Shown here piece by piece: positions 18,514 to 28,555 of a stretch of DNA of 64,000 nucleotides. Both the position numbers and the translations under genes were made by a program. The first letter of the stretch is position 1. Every line of letters begins with the position of its first letter. The DNA comes from Dyadobacter sp. UC 10 (GTDB lineage Bacteria > Bacteroidota > Bacteroidia > Cytophagales > Spirosomataceae): assembly GCF_008369915.1 (NCBI RefSeq), contig NZ_VSRN01000001.1, positions 186,001 through 250,000 of the forward strand, read 5' to 3'. A model generated the notes under the pieces. That model had not been told where the DNA came from. It made no database searches and saw nothing but the letters and a program-made list of their open reading frames with translations.

Positions 18514-21500
18514 TTAAAAGGATACTTCCAGGCCGAAAGAATACGATTTCATGACCGGATACGGGTTTCGTGAATCAATTCCGACGCCGGTTTCCGGGTC
18601 CCAGCCATCCCACTTCGTAAGTGTGAGCAGGTTTTTTCCGCTCACAAACAATTTGAGATTTTGCATTCTCAGCTTATCCGTCACGGTTTTGTCGAAATTG
18701 TACGAAAGCGAAATATCCTGCAGTCTGACAAAGTTGCGCTGGTAATACCCGCGCGCATTACCTCCGACAGGTGACCCCACCCATGGCGTCGCATATTTGG
18801 CATCGGCATTACGCGGCGACCAGTAATCATAGAAATCAAACCAATTGGAATTAGTGGCATTCCCCCGGCTGCTGAGATTACCTTGTGGAAAGTTGGCCTT
18901 CAGGTAACCGTCCTTGCCGCCCTGGATGGAGTTAACAAAAAGCCGTAGCGTGAACTGATTGTATGAAACCGTATTCTGGATCCCAAATGAATAGGCAGGT
19001 TCCGACTGACCCAGGATAACCCGATCGTCAGCAGGCGTATATTTGCCGTCACCATTCTGGTCGACCACGCGGTGGCTGCCCGGCTCGAATCCTGCCGGCC
19101 GCTCATCGTTGACCTGGTAAATGCCATTCACTTTATAGTCATAAATCGTCCCGATAGACCGGCCAATGAACAGTCCGCTGGCGATGAGATCGTCTTCCTT
19201 GCCGTCGGTATTCAAATCGTCTCCCAGCAAACTCACCACTTTATTTCGGTTTCGCGAAAAGTTCAACGTCACATCCCAGCTCAGGTTTTTGCCTTTTACC
19301 GGCGCCCCGTGAACCATGAATTCCAGCCCGGTATTTTTCAACTGACCGATGTTGCTCAATACCGTTGAAAAGCCGGAAGTCTGCGGCAACACTTTGGACC
19401 AGAGCAGATCGTAGGTATCGGAGTTATAATATTCAATATTTCCGTCAATTTTACTTTTCAGGATCTCGAAGTCCATTCCAATATTGATCCCTTTTGTCCT
19501 CTCCCATCTCAGGTCGTTATTGGCGAGCGTATTTACGCTCCGGCCGACCTGGGTCGTCCCTCCGTCACCAAAAACATATTTCGACTCATCCTCTGCTTTC
19601 ACGAGAGCCAGAGAACTGTATCGTGCGACCTTATTTCCGTTTTCACCATAACTACCTCTGATTTTCAGGTAATTAATGGGAGATATATGAAAGAAGCGCT
19701 CTTCCGAGATTACCCAGCCCAACCCGATCGATGGAAAAATCGCCGTTTTATTGTTCTTGGAAAAACCGCTGAAACCATCCCGCCGCACCGTCGCTTTAAA
19801 AAGGTACTTACCGTCAAAGCTATACGTCGCGCTGGCGAGTTGGTATAACAATGATTCTTTCCAAGCGCTGGATTCGATATTCCTGATTTCCGCGAGCGCC
19901 AGGTTGTTGTAAGAAAGGTCGAGATCCGAGAACCCGCTGCCACTTGCAGCCGTGCGCTCATATTTGCCGGTATTGTATCCGTACACCGCAGTGGCGCCGA
20001 TGTTATGCTTGCCAATCGTTTTAGTGTAGCTCAGGATATTGTCCAGGGTTTGCTCATACTGATAAGCATTGTTTTTGAAAGCCGAACCCGTCCGTCCTGC
20101 ACCGTAGATACTGGAACCGAACTCTTTAAAAAACTTAACATTGTTACCGAAATTCACCCGATAGGTCAAACCTTTGATCCCAGGAATTTTCGCGATCCCG
20201 TAGACATTGCCCACCAGGCGGCTCTGGGTTTCGAAGTTGTCGTTGGTCGACTGTAAAAAGGCGTTATTATTAGCATCTCCAACCGGATTGATAACAAAAT
20301 CGCCATTTGCGTCCCAGGGTAATACCAGCGGTGAGGTGACTGCAATGGTGCCCACATTAGGTGCGTCGCCGGAAAAATCAGTAAATGTACCCGACGTATT
20401 GGCTCCGACTGTTAGCCAGCTGGTAACCTCCGTGTCGAGGTTGAGCCGCGCGGTGTATCGTTTATAATTATCATTTTTGATAAAACCCTTTTCCCCGGTA
20501 TAACCAGCGGAAAGAAAGTAGGTCGTCTTTTCAGAGCCGCCCGAAACTCCGATGCTGTGATTACTGATCAGCGCATCCTGTGTCAGATTGCCAAACCAGT
20601 CATAATTGTTGCCTGCGCCGATACCTGCAAGCAAAGGTGGGTTCATATCGGAGTTGATAAAATCCCAGCCCGGATTGGTCTGCGTATAGCCCGATTCCTT
20701 TGTGTATGAATTGTAATAATTGATGTCACGTACTTTCTGAAGGTAACCTTCCCGATCCAGCAATTTTGCATTGATAGTAGGTGAAGAGACGGCGAAGCTG
20801 CCCGAATAGGTGATCGAGGGTTTCTGATTTGTTTTACCGGATTTGGTTGTCACCAGGATCACACCATTGGCGGCCTGCGAACCGTAAATGGCTTTGCTGC
20901 TCGGATCTTTCAAAACATCCACACTGGCTACATCACTCGGGTTGATATCCGACAGCCGTCCGTTAAAAATAAGCCCGTCGACAATGATGAGTGGAGATGT
21001 ATTTCCGTTTAAAGTAGATACGCCGCGGATATTGATAGCAGCTTCCTGCCCGGCCTGGTTTGTCTGCCCGATTGTCAGGCCCGGCAATGCCCCTTTCAAT
21101 GATTGTAATATACTGACGTTTGGCGATTCCTTGAAGGCTTGCAGATTAGCTGAAGCGATGGAGCCGGTAAGGTCCTTTTTCTTCTGCGTCCCATATCCGA
21201 CCACAACTACTTCTCCCAGCAACTTATCGTCCGGCGATACCATCACATCAATTAGATCACGATTATTTACCGTCACTTCCTGGGACACGTATCCCACAAA
21301 TGAGAACACCAGCACACTATTTGGTGACGACACTTTGGTAACGTACTTGCCATCCACACCGGTGGAGGCACCCGTCGTGGTTCCTTTTTCCACCACATTG
21401 ACACCTGGCACAGGTTGCCCGCTTTCATCAGACACAGTACCGGTAACCGTCAGCTGCGCAAAAGAAGGCGTGTATACCAGGGTTAAGAGGACTAGCAGGC

Positions 21501-21546
21501 TTGGTAGCATCGCCAGTTTTAGCAGGGCTGTAAAACACTTTCGCAT
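18514..21546 (-). CDS. SusC/RagA-family TonB-dependent outer-membrane transporter
   Basis: A 1010-residue protein with signal peptide, a carboxypeptidase-regulatory-like (CarboxypepD_reg) domain (VSDESGQPVPGVNVVEKG), a TonB-box-to-plug segment EVVVVGYGTQKKKDLTG, and a long barrel ending in a terminal aromatic residue. There is no STN domain, so it is not expected to signal directly to an anti-sigma factor. It imports oligosaccharides through the outer membrane with the SusD encoded next. It is the first gene of the region A operon; a possible promoter lies about 50-80 bases upstream. Confidence 0.95.
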   Translation of the reverse strand: MRKCFTALLKLAMLPSLLVLLTLVYTPSFAQLTVTGTVSDESGQPVPGVNVVEKGTTTGASTGVDGKYVTKVSSPNSVLVFSFVGYVSQEVTVNNRDLIDVMVSPDDKLLGEVVVVGYGTQKKKDLTGSIASANLQAFKESPNVSILQSLKGALPGLTIGQTNQAGQEAAINIRGVSTLNGNTSPLIIVDGLIFNGRLSDINPSDVASVDVLKDPSSKAIYGSQAANGVILVTTKSGKTNQKPSITYSGSFAVSSPTINAKLLDREGYLQKVRDINYYNSYTKESGYTQTNPGWDFINSDMNPPLLAGIGAGNNYDWFGNLTQDALISNHSIGVSGGSEKTTYFLSAGYTGEKGFIKNDNYKRYTARLNLDTEVTSWLTVGANTSGTFTDFSGDAPNVGTIAVTSPLVLPWDANGDFVINPVGDANNNAFLQSTNDNFETQSRLVGNVYGIAKIPGIKGLTYRVNFGNNVKFFKEFGSSIYGAGRTGSAFKNNAYQYEQTLDNILSYTKTIGKHNIGATAVYGYNTGKYERTAASGSGFSDLDLSYNNLALAEIRNIESSAWKESLLYQLASATYSFDGKYLFKATVRRDGFSGFSKNNKTAIFPSIGLGWVISEERFFHISPINYLKIRGSYGENGNKVARYSSLALVKAEDESKYVFGDGGTTQVGRSVNTLANNDLRWERTKGINIGMDFEILKSKIDGNIEYYNSDTYDLLWSKVLPQTSGFSTVLSNIGQLKNTGLEFMVHGAPVKGKNLSWDVTLNFSRNRNKVVSLLGDDLNTDGKEDDLIASGLFIGRSIGTIYDYKVNGIYQVNDERPAGFEPGSHRVVDQNGDGKYTPADDRVILGQSEPAYSFGIQNTVSYNQFTLRLFVNSIQGGKDGYLKANFPQGNLSSRGNATNSNWFDFYDYWSPRNADAKYATPWVGSPVGGNARGYYQRNFVRLQDISLSYNFDKTVTDKLRMQNLKLFVSGKNLLTLTKWDGWDPETGVGIDSRNPYPVMKSYSFGLEVSF

Positions 21547-21594
21547 CGTGAAGTGGTTTATAATTTAATAATGATAAATAATAATTTCACAATA

Positions 21595-21625
21595 CAATAT
21601 TACTATGAAACAGCACTTTCAGCAA
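21595..21625 (-). promoter_or_regulatory. Possible Bacteroidota-type promoter for the region A susC operon
   Basis: On the minus strand TTG is followed after 20 bases by TAATATTG, one mismatch from the TAnnTTTG -7 consensus of Bacteroidota. It lies about 50 bases upstream of the susC ATG at 21546, in a very AT-rich stretch where chance matches are common. Confidence 0.35.
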
Positions 21626-21763
21626 CTTTTAGTACAATTAATTTTGGTTTAAATCCTGTTCTATAAAGTCTTAATATTGCTTAATTTATATTAAACATTT
21701 TATAAAATCCAATAAATGGCTGTTTTACCCCGGATATTCCTATTTGAAAAATTTTGTTCCGAA

Positions 21764-21795
21764 TTTGAAAATTATTCCATAATACTATAATATTG
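21764..21795 (+). promoter_or_regulatory. Possible Bacteroidota-type promoter for kduD
   Basis: TTTG at 21764-21767 is followed after 20 bases by TAATATTG at 21788-21795, the same -7-like octamer as on the opposite strand toward susC. It lies 37 bases before the kduD ATG. The AT-rich context makes this a weak call. Confidence 0.35.
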
Positions 21796-21832
21796 CCTGG
21801 ACAAAGAAATTTTAATTTAGCATTATAAAATT

Positions 21833-22603
21833 ATGAACATATTCAAGCGGTTTGACTTGACCGGGAAAACAGCATTGGTTACCGGCTGTAAAAGAGGGAT
21901 TGGGCGTGCAATGGCGGCGGTGCTGGCAGAAGCCGGGGCGGATATCATAGGTGTCTCAGCCAATCTGGAACTTTCCGGCAGCGAAATTGAAAAAGAGGTT
22001 CATGCGCTGGGTCGTCAATTCCGAGCCTATCAATGCGATTTCAGTAACCGTGGGGCTCTTTATAGCTTTATAGAAAAGGTCCAGGCCGACTTTCCGGTCA
22101 TTGATATACTGATCAATAACGCAGGTTCCATCCTACGCCAGCCGGCACAAGAGCATTCCGACGAATACTGGGATACCATTATCAATACGAATCTCCATGC
22201 GCCATTCATCCTCAGCCGTGAGATCGGCCGCACGATGGTCGCGCGCGGGTCGGGCAAGATTATTTTTACAGCTTCGTTACTGACATTCCAGGGCGGCATT
22301 AACGTACCTGGCTATACGGCGAGCAAATCGGCCATTGGCGGAATCGTAAAAGCACTCGCCAATGAATGGGCCGGAAGGGGTGTCAACGTAAACGCCATAG
22401 CGCCCGGCTACATCAATACCGATAACACCGAGGCATTGCGGAATGACCCCGATCGCAGCGCATCTATTCTGGGCCGCATTCCGGCAGGCCGCTGGGGTAC
22501 TCCCGATGATTTTAAAGGCGCGACTATTTTTCTGGCGTCCGCGGCTTCAGACTATGTGCACGGAAGCATAATTACCGTGGATGGCGGCTGGATGGGCCGG
22601 TAA
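21833..22603 (+). CDS. kduD: 2-dehydro-3-deoxy-D-gluconate 5-dehydrogenase (KduD)
   Basis: A 256-residue SDR with features specific to KduD: GCKRGIGRA at 18-26, NNAGSI near 96, FQGGINVPGYTASKS with Y161/K165, NVNAIAPGYI followed by the NTDNTEALR segment, and RIPAGRWGTPDD. KduD reduces 2,5-diketo-3-deoxygluconate to 2-keto-3-deoxygluconate with NAD(P)H, the step after KduI in catabolism of unsaturated uronates from pectin or glycosaminoglycan lyases. It is cytoplasmic and transcribed away from the region A operon. No kduI lies in the window. It is followed 63 bases later by an IclR regulator. Confidence 0.88.
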   Translation: MNIFKRFDLTGKTALVTGCKRGIGRAMAAVLAEAGADIIGVSANLELSGSEIEKEVHALGRQFRAYQCDFSNRGALYSFIEKVQADFPVIDILINNAGSILRQPAQEHSDEYWDTIINTNLHAPFILSREIGRTMVARGSGKIIFTASLLTFQGGINVPGYTASKSAIGGIVKALANEWAGRGVNVNAIAPGYINTDNTEALRNDPDRSASILGRIPAGRWGTPDDFKGATIFLASAASDYVHGSIITVDGGWMGR

Positions 22604-22666
22604 CGCGACTTCATAAAGTGAGGTTATTGAATGTAAATTGTCATATAAAGATTTGACCGAAACACA

Positions 22667-23404
22667 ATGGTACTAGTCATCATCAAGGCGCTGGATATCC
22701 TGGAATATGTTGCCCAGGACCCGGACAAGGCCTACACACTTACTGAAATTGCTGAAAAGCTGGAACTGAACCAGGCCACCTGCGCGAACATACTTAAATC
22801 GCTGGTGAGCAAAAATTACATTGAACACCTGGGCAGAAAAAAAGGTTACAGGCTGGGCCCGATGGCATTCAACCTCACCAACAACCTTTCGTACAACCAG
22901 AACCTGATCATGGCAGCGAAGGATGTGATGGAAGAGCTGACAAACCAGGTCAACGAAACCTCCCTGCTTGGGATACTTCGGAACCAGAAACGCTTTGTAC
23001 TTCATCTGGTGAACAGCGACCAGGATTTACAGGTACGGAGCCGGAGCGAGCGGAATGTCTACGAAACTGCAACCGGCAGACTACTGCTCGCTTTTCTATC
23101 GAGACGGGAGAGAGAAAATTTCATCAATAGCAATGGAATTCCAACCACTGAAACCTGGAAAGAAGCAAATACCAGGGAAGGTCTCGAATTAGCTTTGGAG
23201 AAAATTGTTCAGGAAGAACTTGTGATTACCCATTCTGTGAAGCACATAATAGGGATCGCTGTGCCTATTCGTAAAAACGACAGGGTCATCGCGGCACTAA
23301 GTATTTTTATGCCTGAATCCAGATTTTCATTGCCCAGAAAAAAAGAAATCATCCAGGCGCTAAGGAATGCAGGAGAGAAAATAAGGCTTCGGCTGGATGT
23401 CTGA
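22667..23404 (+). CDS. IclR-family transcriptional regulator
   Basis: A 245-residue protein with an N-terminal winged helix (YTLTEIAEKLELNQATCANI and KNYIEHLGRKKGYRLG) and a C-terminal IclR effector domain (RSERNVYETATGRLLLAF, then VKHIIGIAVPIRKND). IclR proteins such as KdgR control uronate and KDG genes by binding a small acid. Being co-oriented with kduD and divergent from the region A operon, it is the obvious candidate regulator of both, though operator sites were not identified. A strong hairpin follows its stop. Confidence 0.88.
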   Translation: MVLVIIKALDILEYVAQDPDKAYTLTEIAEKLELNQATCANILKSLVSKNYIEHLGRKKGYRLGPMAFNLTNNLSYNQNLIMAAKDVMEELTNQVNETSLLGILRNQKRFVLHLVNSDQDLQVRSRSERNVYETATGRLLLAFLSRRERENFINSNGIPTTETWKEANTREGLELALEKIVQEELVITHSVKHIIGIAVPIRKNDRVIAALSIFMPESRFSLPRKKEIIQALRNAGEKIRLRLDV

Positions 23405-23439
23405 TCAGCAAGAAGCATCCCCCGGGGGAATAGCCTATC

Positions 23440-23484
23440 ATGCACAATCCCGGACCAGTGATTTTCCGGTCCGGGATTGTGCAT
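23440..23484. terminator. Bidirectional terminator hairpin between iclR and susD
   Basis: A perfect 17-bp inverted repeat (arms 23440-23456 and 23468-23484, core CAATCCCGGACC) with an 11-base loop. It lies between the convergent iclR stop (23404) and susD stop (23500) and should end transcription from both sides. A short T/A-rich flank follows in each direction. Confidence 0.8.
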
Positions 23485-23499
23485 TTCAATCAATAATTT

Positions 23500-25029
23500 T
23501 TAATAGCCTGTGTTCTGTACCAAGCTCTTGTTGCGGTCGATCTCGGACTGCGGGAATGGCAGCACGTTATTTTTCTCTCCGAAAGACAAAGTGACACCGG
23601 CCGGGTTTTTCACAGTCGCCAGTTTCTGCGCTATAATTCCCCAGCGTTTCAGGTCAAAATAACGATGTCCCTCCATGGCCAGCTCAACGCGTCGCTCATG
23701 CCGGATAAAATCGCGCAGTTTTTCCTTGGTATTGTACATCGTCTGGCTCACCGGCGGCAGGTTTACACCCGTCCTCGATCTGATCTTGTTCAGGGCATCG
23801 TAAATACTGGCATCCGGCCCTGACACTTCATTTTTAGCTTCCGCATAGGCCAGCAGCACTTCGGCGTAACGCATATGTACAATATTCATGTCGGTAACAG
23901 TGATCTTCGACCGGTCCCATGGCAGCTTCGAGACGTCCATGTATTTCTTCTGGGCAAACCCGGTAAGGATCGGGTCTGAGGTTGCAAATGTAGAACCATC
24001 GGGATTCACATATTTATCACCCGGCACCAGAATGGTCATTTTCAACCTGGGATCTCTTTTATCGTATGGATTAGCCGGGTCGTAGCCCGATGATGCGTCT
24101 GTGATCATCTTACCGCTGGCGGTTTCGTATTCATCTACAAGATTTTGATAAGGCTGATTGCCACCATACCAACCGATTTCAACCAGCATACCTTCATTGC
24201 CCTGCGGATTGTTGGGCGCCAGGTATTTGGTCGAAAAAATGATCTCCGGATTACCCTGCTGCGTTGGCTGCAAAAAGAGATTGGCATAGCCACCCTGGAA
24301 AATTGAAAAGGTATTGGTACCCATGATATCGCTTGTCAACGCCACTGCATCGGCCCAATTTTGCTGGTACAGCCTAACCCTGGCTTTCAGCATTTGTGCA
24401 CTCGCCTTCACAGCATGACCTGAATAGGCAGTTGCGGGCAATTTTGATATGGCATCGTCCAGGTCTTCCACGATAAATGCCAGCACATCGGCTTTGGGGC
24501 TTTTTGCAATTTTAGCGTCCTCAGCGGTTTTTGGCGGTGTTTTATACAACACTACATCCCCAAAAAACTGCACCAGCTCGAAATAAAACAATGCCCGAAG
24601 GAAACGGACCTCGGCAATGTAAATGCCCGCCGTTGCGGGTGGCAAGGCCGTTACGCTTCCAACATTTTCCAAAAAATAGTTACAGGCAGCAATTCCCGCA
24701 TACGGATCATTGTACAATGCCGAGGGCACATTGGAAGGATTGGTAATGCCTATGGTGAGATTTTGAAAACCTATCTGCTGATGCCGGTCATAGGAGTTGT
24801 CGGAATATCCGTCGAGGTGGGTCCTGCGGTGTCCGAAAAGGTTACTTTGCAATCTGCGGTACACACCTACCAGCGCCATATCCACATCTGCCTGCGTCTT
24901 CCAGAAACTTTCACCGGAAATAGCGTGCAGCGGTTCTCTGTCAAGGAAGCCGTCGTCGCAGGAACTGGTACCACCCAGCACCAAACCTGCCAGCATCGCG
25001 GAAAATATAAATTTATGTCTGAGGTTCAT
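23500..25029 (-). CDS. SusD/RagB-family lipoprotein
   Basis: The protein has 509 residues with a lipobox at TSSC followed by DDGFLDREPL, the standard SusD opening. Helical TPR segments (AEVRFLRALFYFELVQFFGDV) and the C-terminal NKSLVQNTGY signature are present. It is the outer-membrane binding partner of the SusC at 25073-28243, encoded 43 bases upstream. It ends the first of two SusC/D pairs of region B; no glycosidase is next to it. Confidence 0.92.
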   Translation of the reverse strand: MNLRHKFIFSAMLAGLVLGGTSSCDDGFLDREPLHAISGESFWKTQADVDMALVGVYRRLQSNLFGHRRTHLDGYSDNSYDRHQQIGFQNLTIGITNPSNVPSALYNDPYAGIAACNYFLENVGSVTALPPATAGIYIAEVRFLRALFYFELVQFFGDVVLYKTPPKTAEDAKIAKSPKADVLAFIVEDLDDAISKLPATAYSGHAVKASAQMLKARVRLYQQNWADAVALTSDIMGTNTFSIFQGGYANLFLQPTQQGNPEIIFSTKYLAPNNPQGNEGMLVEIGWYGGNQPYQNLVDEYETASGKMITDASSGYDPANPYDKRDPRLKMTILVPGDKYVNPDGSTFATSDPILTGFAQKKYMDVSKLPWDRSKITVTDMNIVHMRYAEVLLAYAEAKNEVSGPDASIYDALNKIRSRTGVNLPPVSQTMYNTKEKLRDFIRHERRVELAMEGHRYFDLKRWGIIAQKLATVKNPAGVTLSFGEKNNVLPFPQSEIDRNKSLVQNTGY

Positions 25030-25072
25030 TTTTAATATCGGTTTAAATGGCTGTGAATCAGATCCACATGTT

Positions 25073-28000
25073 TTAGAACTTGATACTTAATCCGGCCGTG
25101 TAGATCCGCAGCTGGGGAAATTGGGCAAACCTGCCTGAACCTGCGCGTTCCGGGTCATTCCCTTCGTATTTGGTCCAGGTAACGAGGTTATCCCCTGAAA
25201 TGTAGATGGTTAACCCCTTTGACCGAATCTTGCTCAATAGCTTCTCATTGAAAGCATAAGAGAGATATAGGTTTTTCAACCGCAGATAAGAAGCGTCCTG
25301 AAGAAAATAGGTCGACGTGTAGCCTGCCACACCCGCATAGCCAGTCAGGTAAGTAGCCGGCACTGTATTGCTCGGATTGGTGGGCGACCATGCGTCCAGG
25401 AAGCGGGTCGGAGGTGCGGAATTTTGCTGAAAAGGCTCATATCCCCAGCCGCTTACCTGCGTATTGATACCGTGAACGCCCTGGAAGAAAGCGGTCAGGT
25501 TAAAGCCTTTCCAACCGGCGTTCACACTGAACGAATAGTTGTATTTCGGAAACCGGCTGATCCGGATCCTGTCCTCTGGCCCTACGGTACCATTGCCGTC
25601 GACATCCCTGATTTTCAGATCCCCGGGTTTCAGGGTACCAGAAGAAGGCTGCTTGGGTGAATTGTTGATCTCCTCCTGGCTCTGGAATACCCCGATCCAG
25701 TCGTATAAGAAAAAGTTGTTGTAAGGCTGGCCCACTTCTATGGTACCCAAAGTAGGGGCAAGTAGTTTGGTAACCTTATTGTTGAATTTGTGATACAGCA
25801 CGCTTGCACCATAATTAAATTCCCCAAAACTCTTCCGGTGCCGCAGTTCCACTTCCAGACCCGTATTTTGCATACCACCCGCATTCACGATCGGGGCAAT
25901 CAAGCCAACACTGCTGGGCAAATCCGCACGGGTGGAAAGAATATCGGTTGTATTGCGCTTATACCAGTCGATCGTCGCACCGAAAAGCCCTTTGAAAATG
26001 TCGATATCCAAACCGAAATCCAGCATAGAAGTTTTTTCCCATCTCAGGTCTTTGGTGACCAGACGGGTCAGCTGCGCACCGGTACCGAGTGAATTGGCAA
26101 ACGGATAAGCCGTCAGACTGAGAATATCCTGATAAGGATAGTTACCTGCGAGATTGATCCTGTCGGCCACACCCACATTGATTTCCTGATTACCCAATAC
26201 ACCGTAAGAAGCCCTGAGTTTCAGGTTATCCATCCAGGACAATGAATTTTTGATAAATCCTTCCTCCGAAATCCGCCAGGCCGCAGAACCTCCGCCAAAC
26301 GTTCCCCAGCGCGAGCTCACGCGGGAAGTACCATCGCGGCGGATATTACCTTCAATGAAATATTTGCCTTTGAAATCGTAATTCACACGACCGAAATACG
26401 ACCGCAATGCCCATTCCGATGCCGTGCCGCCCGTTGATTGATTGTTAGGCCCGCTGCCGTCCAGCACCATGATCGACGTATTTGGAAAATCAAACCGGTT
26501 ACCGGAAAGCCTTTCCGTCAGGTTGTTCTGCTGTTCAAAACCGGCCAAAAGCCCCAGATTGTGATTCGTCCCAAATTGTTTCGTGTAGTTCAGGGTGCTG
26601 AAAAAAGTCCTGGTAATGCTTCTGTCCTCCCGCTGCTGCAATCCGAAAAATGTAGGGTTGCCATTCGCTACCTGCACATAATTCCCCTCCGCATTGGGCT
26701 GGTAGGCAAACGAAGGAGAACCGAATTGCCTGTTTTTCAGCTGGTCATTGTAAAAGGTGAGACCGGCCTTATTGAGCCATTTCAATCCTTTTAAAATTTC
26801 TATTTCAACAAAAGCCTGTGCATTGACATTGTAGGTTTTGGTATACTGCCCGCCTGTCGCATACACTTCTTCCACACTCCTGTTACCCGATCCGTTGGTC
26901 GCGAAATCCCTGTTTGTTACCCTGCCGCTACCGTCAGGAAGGAACGGGCCGAATGTTGGCGCAGATGCGTAAGCAAGCAGCAGCAGGTCGTCGTTGACAA
27001 GCCAGGGCGCTTTCGCATTTTGGAACGAAAGGTTGAGATTTGTACCCACCCGCACCTTTTTATGTACCTGTGTCGAGAAGTCGATCAGGCCGTTGTAACG
27101 TTTGTACAAATAACCTTTCGTGATACTTTCCTGGTCCAGGTAATTGAAGGAAACATTATAAAGCGTTTTCTCATTGCCGCCGCTGAAACCGAGGTGGTGG
27201 TTCTGGATCGGACCTTTGTCCAGCACATAATCCAGCCAGTTGAAGTTAGGGTATTGATCGCTGTTCGGGTTGTTCTTATATAAATCGATCTGCTGCTGGG
27301 TGTAAATCGGCGCCTGCCCGCTTCTGGCCCGGGCCGAATTGTACATCTCCATATATTGTACCGAATTGGTGATCAGCTCCGGTGTCCTGGTGGCTTCGCT
27401 AAGTCCGAAGCTGCCCGTATACTCAATTTCCGACGAGCCCGCTTTTCCTTTTTTCGTTGTGATCAGGATCACGCCATTGGCTGCACGTGCACCGTAAATG
27501 GAGGCAGACGCGGCATCTTTCAATACCGTAACACTTTCAATATCCTGCGGAGAAAGGTTTTTGATCGAGGCGATAATCCCGTCGACCAGGATCAGGGGCG
27601 CATTGGAAGCACCAAACGAGCCAAATCCTCTCAGCTGGTAAGCAGCGTCATCGCGGCCAGGCTCACCCGTTGACTGGATCACATCCAAACCCGAAACCCT
27701 GCCTTGCAGCAAATTCTGCACGTTGGGTACAGGCCGCTCTGTCAGTTCCTTACCCGACACCGTCGTCACCGAACCGGAAAGATTCGCTTTCTTGCTGGTT
27801 CCATACCCGACCACCACCACTTCGGAAAGAGAGGATTCTTCGGATTTCAGGTTCACGTCCAGCGTAGTCTGTGTCCCAACCGGCACTTCCTGTTTAATAT
27901 AACCGATGTAGCTGAAAACCAGTGTAGAATTGGGTTGCACCTGCAAATTGTACTTCCCTTCAGCATCTGTGATCGTGCCGGTGGTGGTACCTTTTACCTG

Positions 28001-28243
28001 GACACTGGCGCCCGGCAGCGGGGCATTGTCGTTATCAAATACGGTGCCGGAAACCTGCCGCGTCTGGCCGAACGATGTTTGACAAAAAATGAGTAAGACG
28101 ATAAAAAACGCTTTGGCGAATTTGCCCGAAAGGCCATTCAAATGTGCAGCGTTTACCGGGTGAACGTCGCCTGGGCCGCACAGTCGCCAGGCCGGAAGCC
28201 AGCCTGATTTCATCCGGGACCCTGAGTTGTAAATTTGATCCAT
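25073..28243 (-). CDS. SusC/RagA-family TonB-dependent transporter
   Basis: A 1056-residue protein. The N-terminus has an unusually long stretch before the signal-like hydrophobic segment (AFFIVLLIFCQTSFGQ, about residues 45-60), so the true start may be further downstream. It is followed by a CarboxypepD_reg domain (VFDNDNAPLPGASVQVKG), the plug motif EVVVVGYGTSKKANLSG, and a full barrel ending IYTAGLSIKF. It works with the SusD encoded next to it. The ligand is unknown; neighbouring small-acid enzymes hint at sugar acids or short acidic oligosaccharides. Confidence 0.93.
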   Translation of the reverse strand: MDQIYNSGSRMKSGWLPAWRLCGPGDVHPVNAAHLNGLSGKFAKAFFIVLLIFCQTSFGQTRQVSGTVFDNDNAPLPGASVQVKGTTTGTITDAEGKYNLQVQPNSTLVFSYIGYIKQEVPVGTQTTLDVNLKSEESSLSEVVVVGYGTSKKANLSGSVTTVSGKELTERPVPNVQNLLQGRVSGLDVIQSTGEPGRDDAAYQLRGFGSFGASNAPLILVDGIIASIKNLSPQDIESVTVLKDAASASIYGARAANGVILITTKKGKAGSSEIEYTGSFGLSEATRTPELITNSVQYMEMYNSARARSGQAPIYTQQQIDLYKNNPNSDQYPNFNWLDYVLDKGPIQNHHLGFSGGNEKTLYNVSFNYLDQESITKGYLYKRYNGLIDFSTQVHKKVRVGTNLNLSFQNAKAPWLVNDDLLLLAYASAPTFGPFLPDGSGRVTNRDFATNGSGNRSVEEVYATGGQYTKTYNVNAQAFVEIEILKGLKWLNKAGLTFYNDQLKNRQFGSPSFAYQPNAEGNYVQVANGNPTFFGLQQREDRSITRTFFSTLNYTKQFGTNHNLGLLAGFEQQNNLTERLSGNRFDFPNTSIMVLDGSGPNNQSTGGTASEWALRSYFGRVNYDFKGKYFIEGNIRRDGTSRVSSRWGTFGGGSAAWRISEEGFIKNSLSWMDNLKLRASYGVLGNQEINVGVADRINLAGNYPYQDILSLTAYPFANSLGTGAQLTRLVTKDLRWEKTSMLDFGLDIDIFKGLFGATIDWYKRNTTDILSTRADLPSSVGLIAPIVNAGGMQNTGLEVELRHRKSFGEFNYGASVLYHKFNNKVTKLLAPTLGTIEVGQPYNNFFLYDWIGVFQSQEEINNSPKQPSSGTLKPGDLKIRDVDGNGTVGPEDRIRISRFPKYNYSFSVNAGWKGFNLTAFFQGVHGINTQVSGWGYEPFQQNSAPPTRFLDAWSPTNPSNTVPATYLTGYAGVAGYTSTYFLQDASYLRLKNLYLSYAFNEKLLSKIRSKGLTIYISGDNLVTWTKYEGNDPERAGSGRFAQFPQLRIYTAGLSIKF

Positions 28244-28555
28244 AAATCTGAAATGGTTAGAAGGAAATTGTTTGAGTAGTGTAGTTATTCAAGGGTAAAG
28301 CCGATCAGCTGACATGGGCAACATAATATCAAACACACCGGACGACCTGATTGTAATCAAAAAATGATCTGATGTAACCGCTGATGCCAGGACGAATAGA
28401 AATCAGGTTTAATTCACTTTGTCAGGAATATATCAGCGCCAGCCACCGGTTTAAACGACACGCACTTTCATACAAATAAATACTGATTTAGTTCTAAAAA
28501 ATGATTTTGGGTTGATATCTTGTGATACTATATTTGCAACATCTATCAACTTTCC
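28244..28555. other. Intergenic region between divergent susC and araC-family gene
   Basis: These 312 bases separate the divergent susC (minus) and araC-family (plus) genes and must hold both promoters. The plus-strand promoter is recognisable (28506-28536). I found no convincing -7 element toward susC, no RNA gene and no long inverted repeat. Confidence 0.6.
28506..28536 (+). promoter_or_regulatory. Bacteroidota-type promoter of the AraC-family gene
   Basis: TTTG at 28506-28509 and an exact TAnnTTTG match, TATATTTG at 28529-28536, are spaced by 19 bases. The ATG follows at 28556, leaving a leader of about a dozen bases. Confidence 0.55.
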
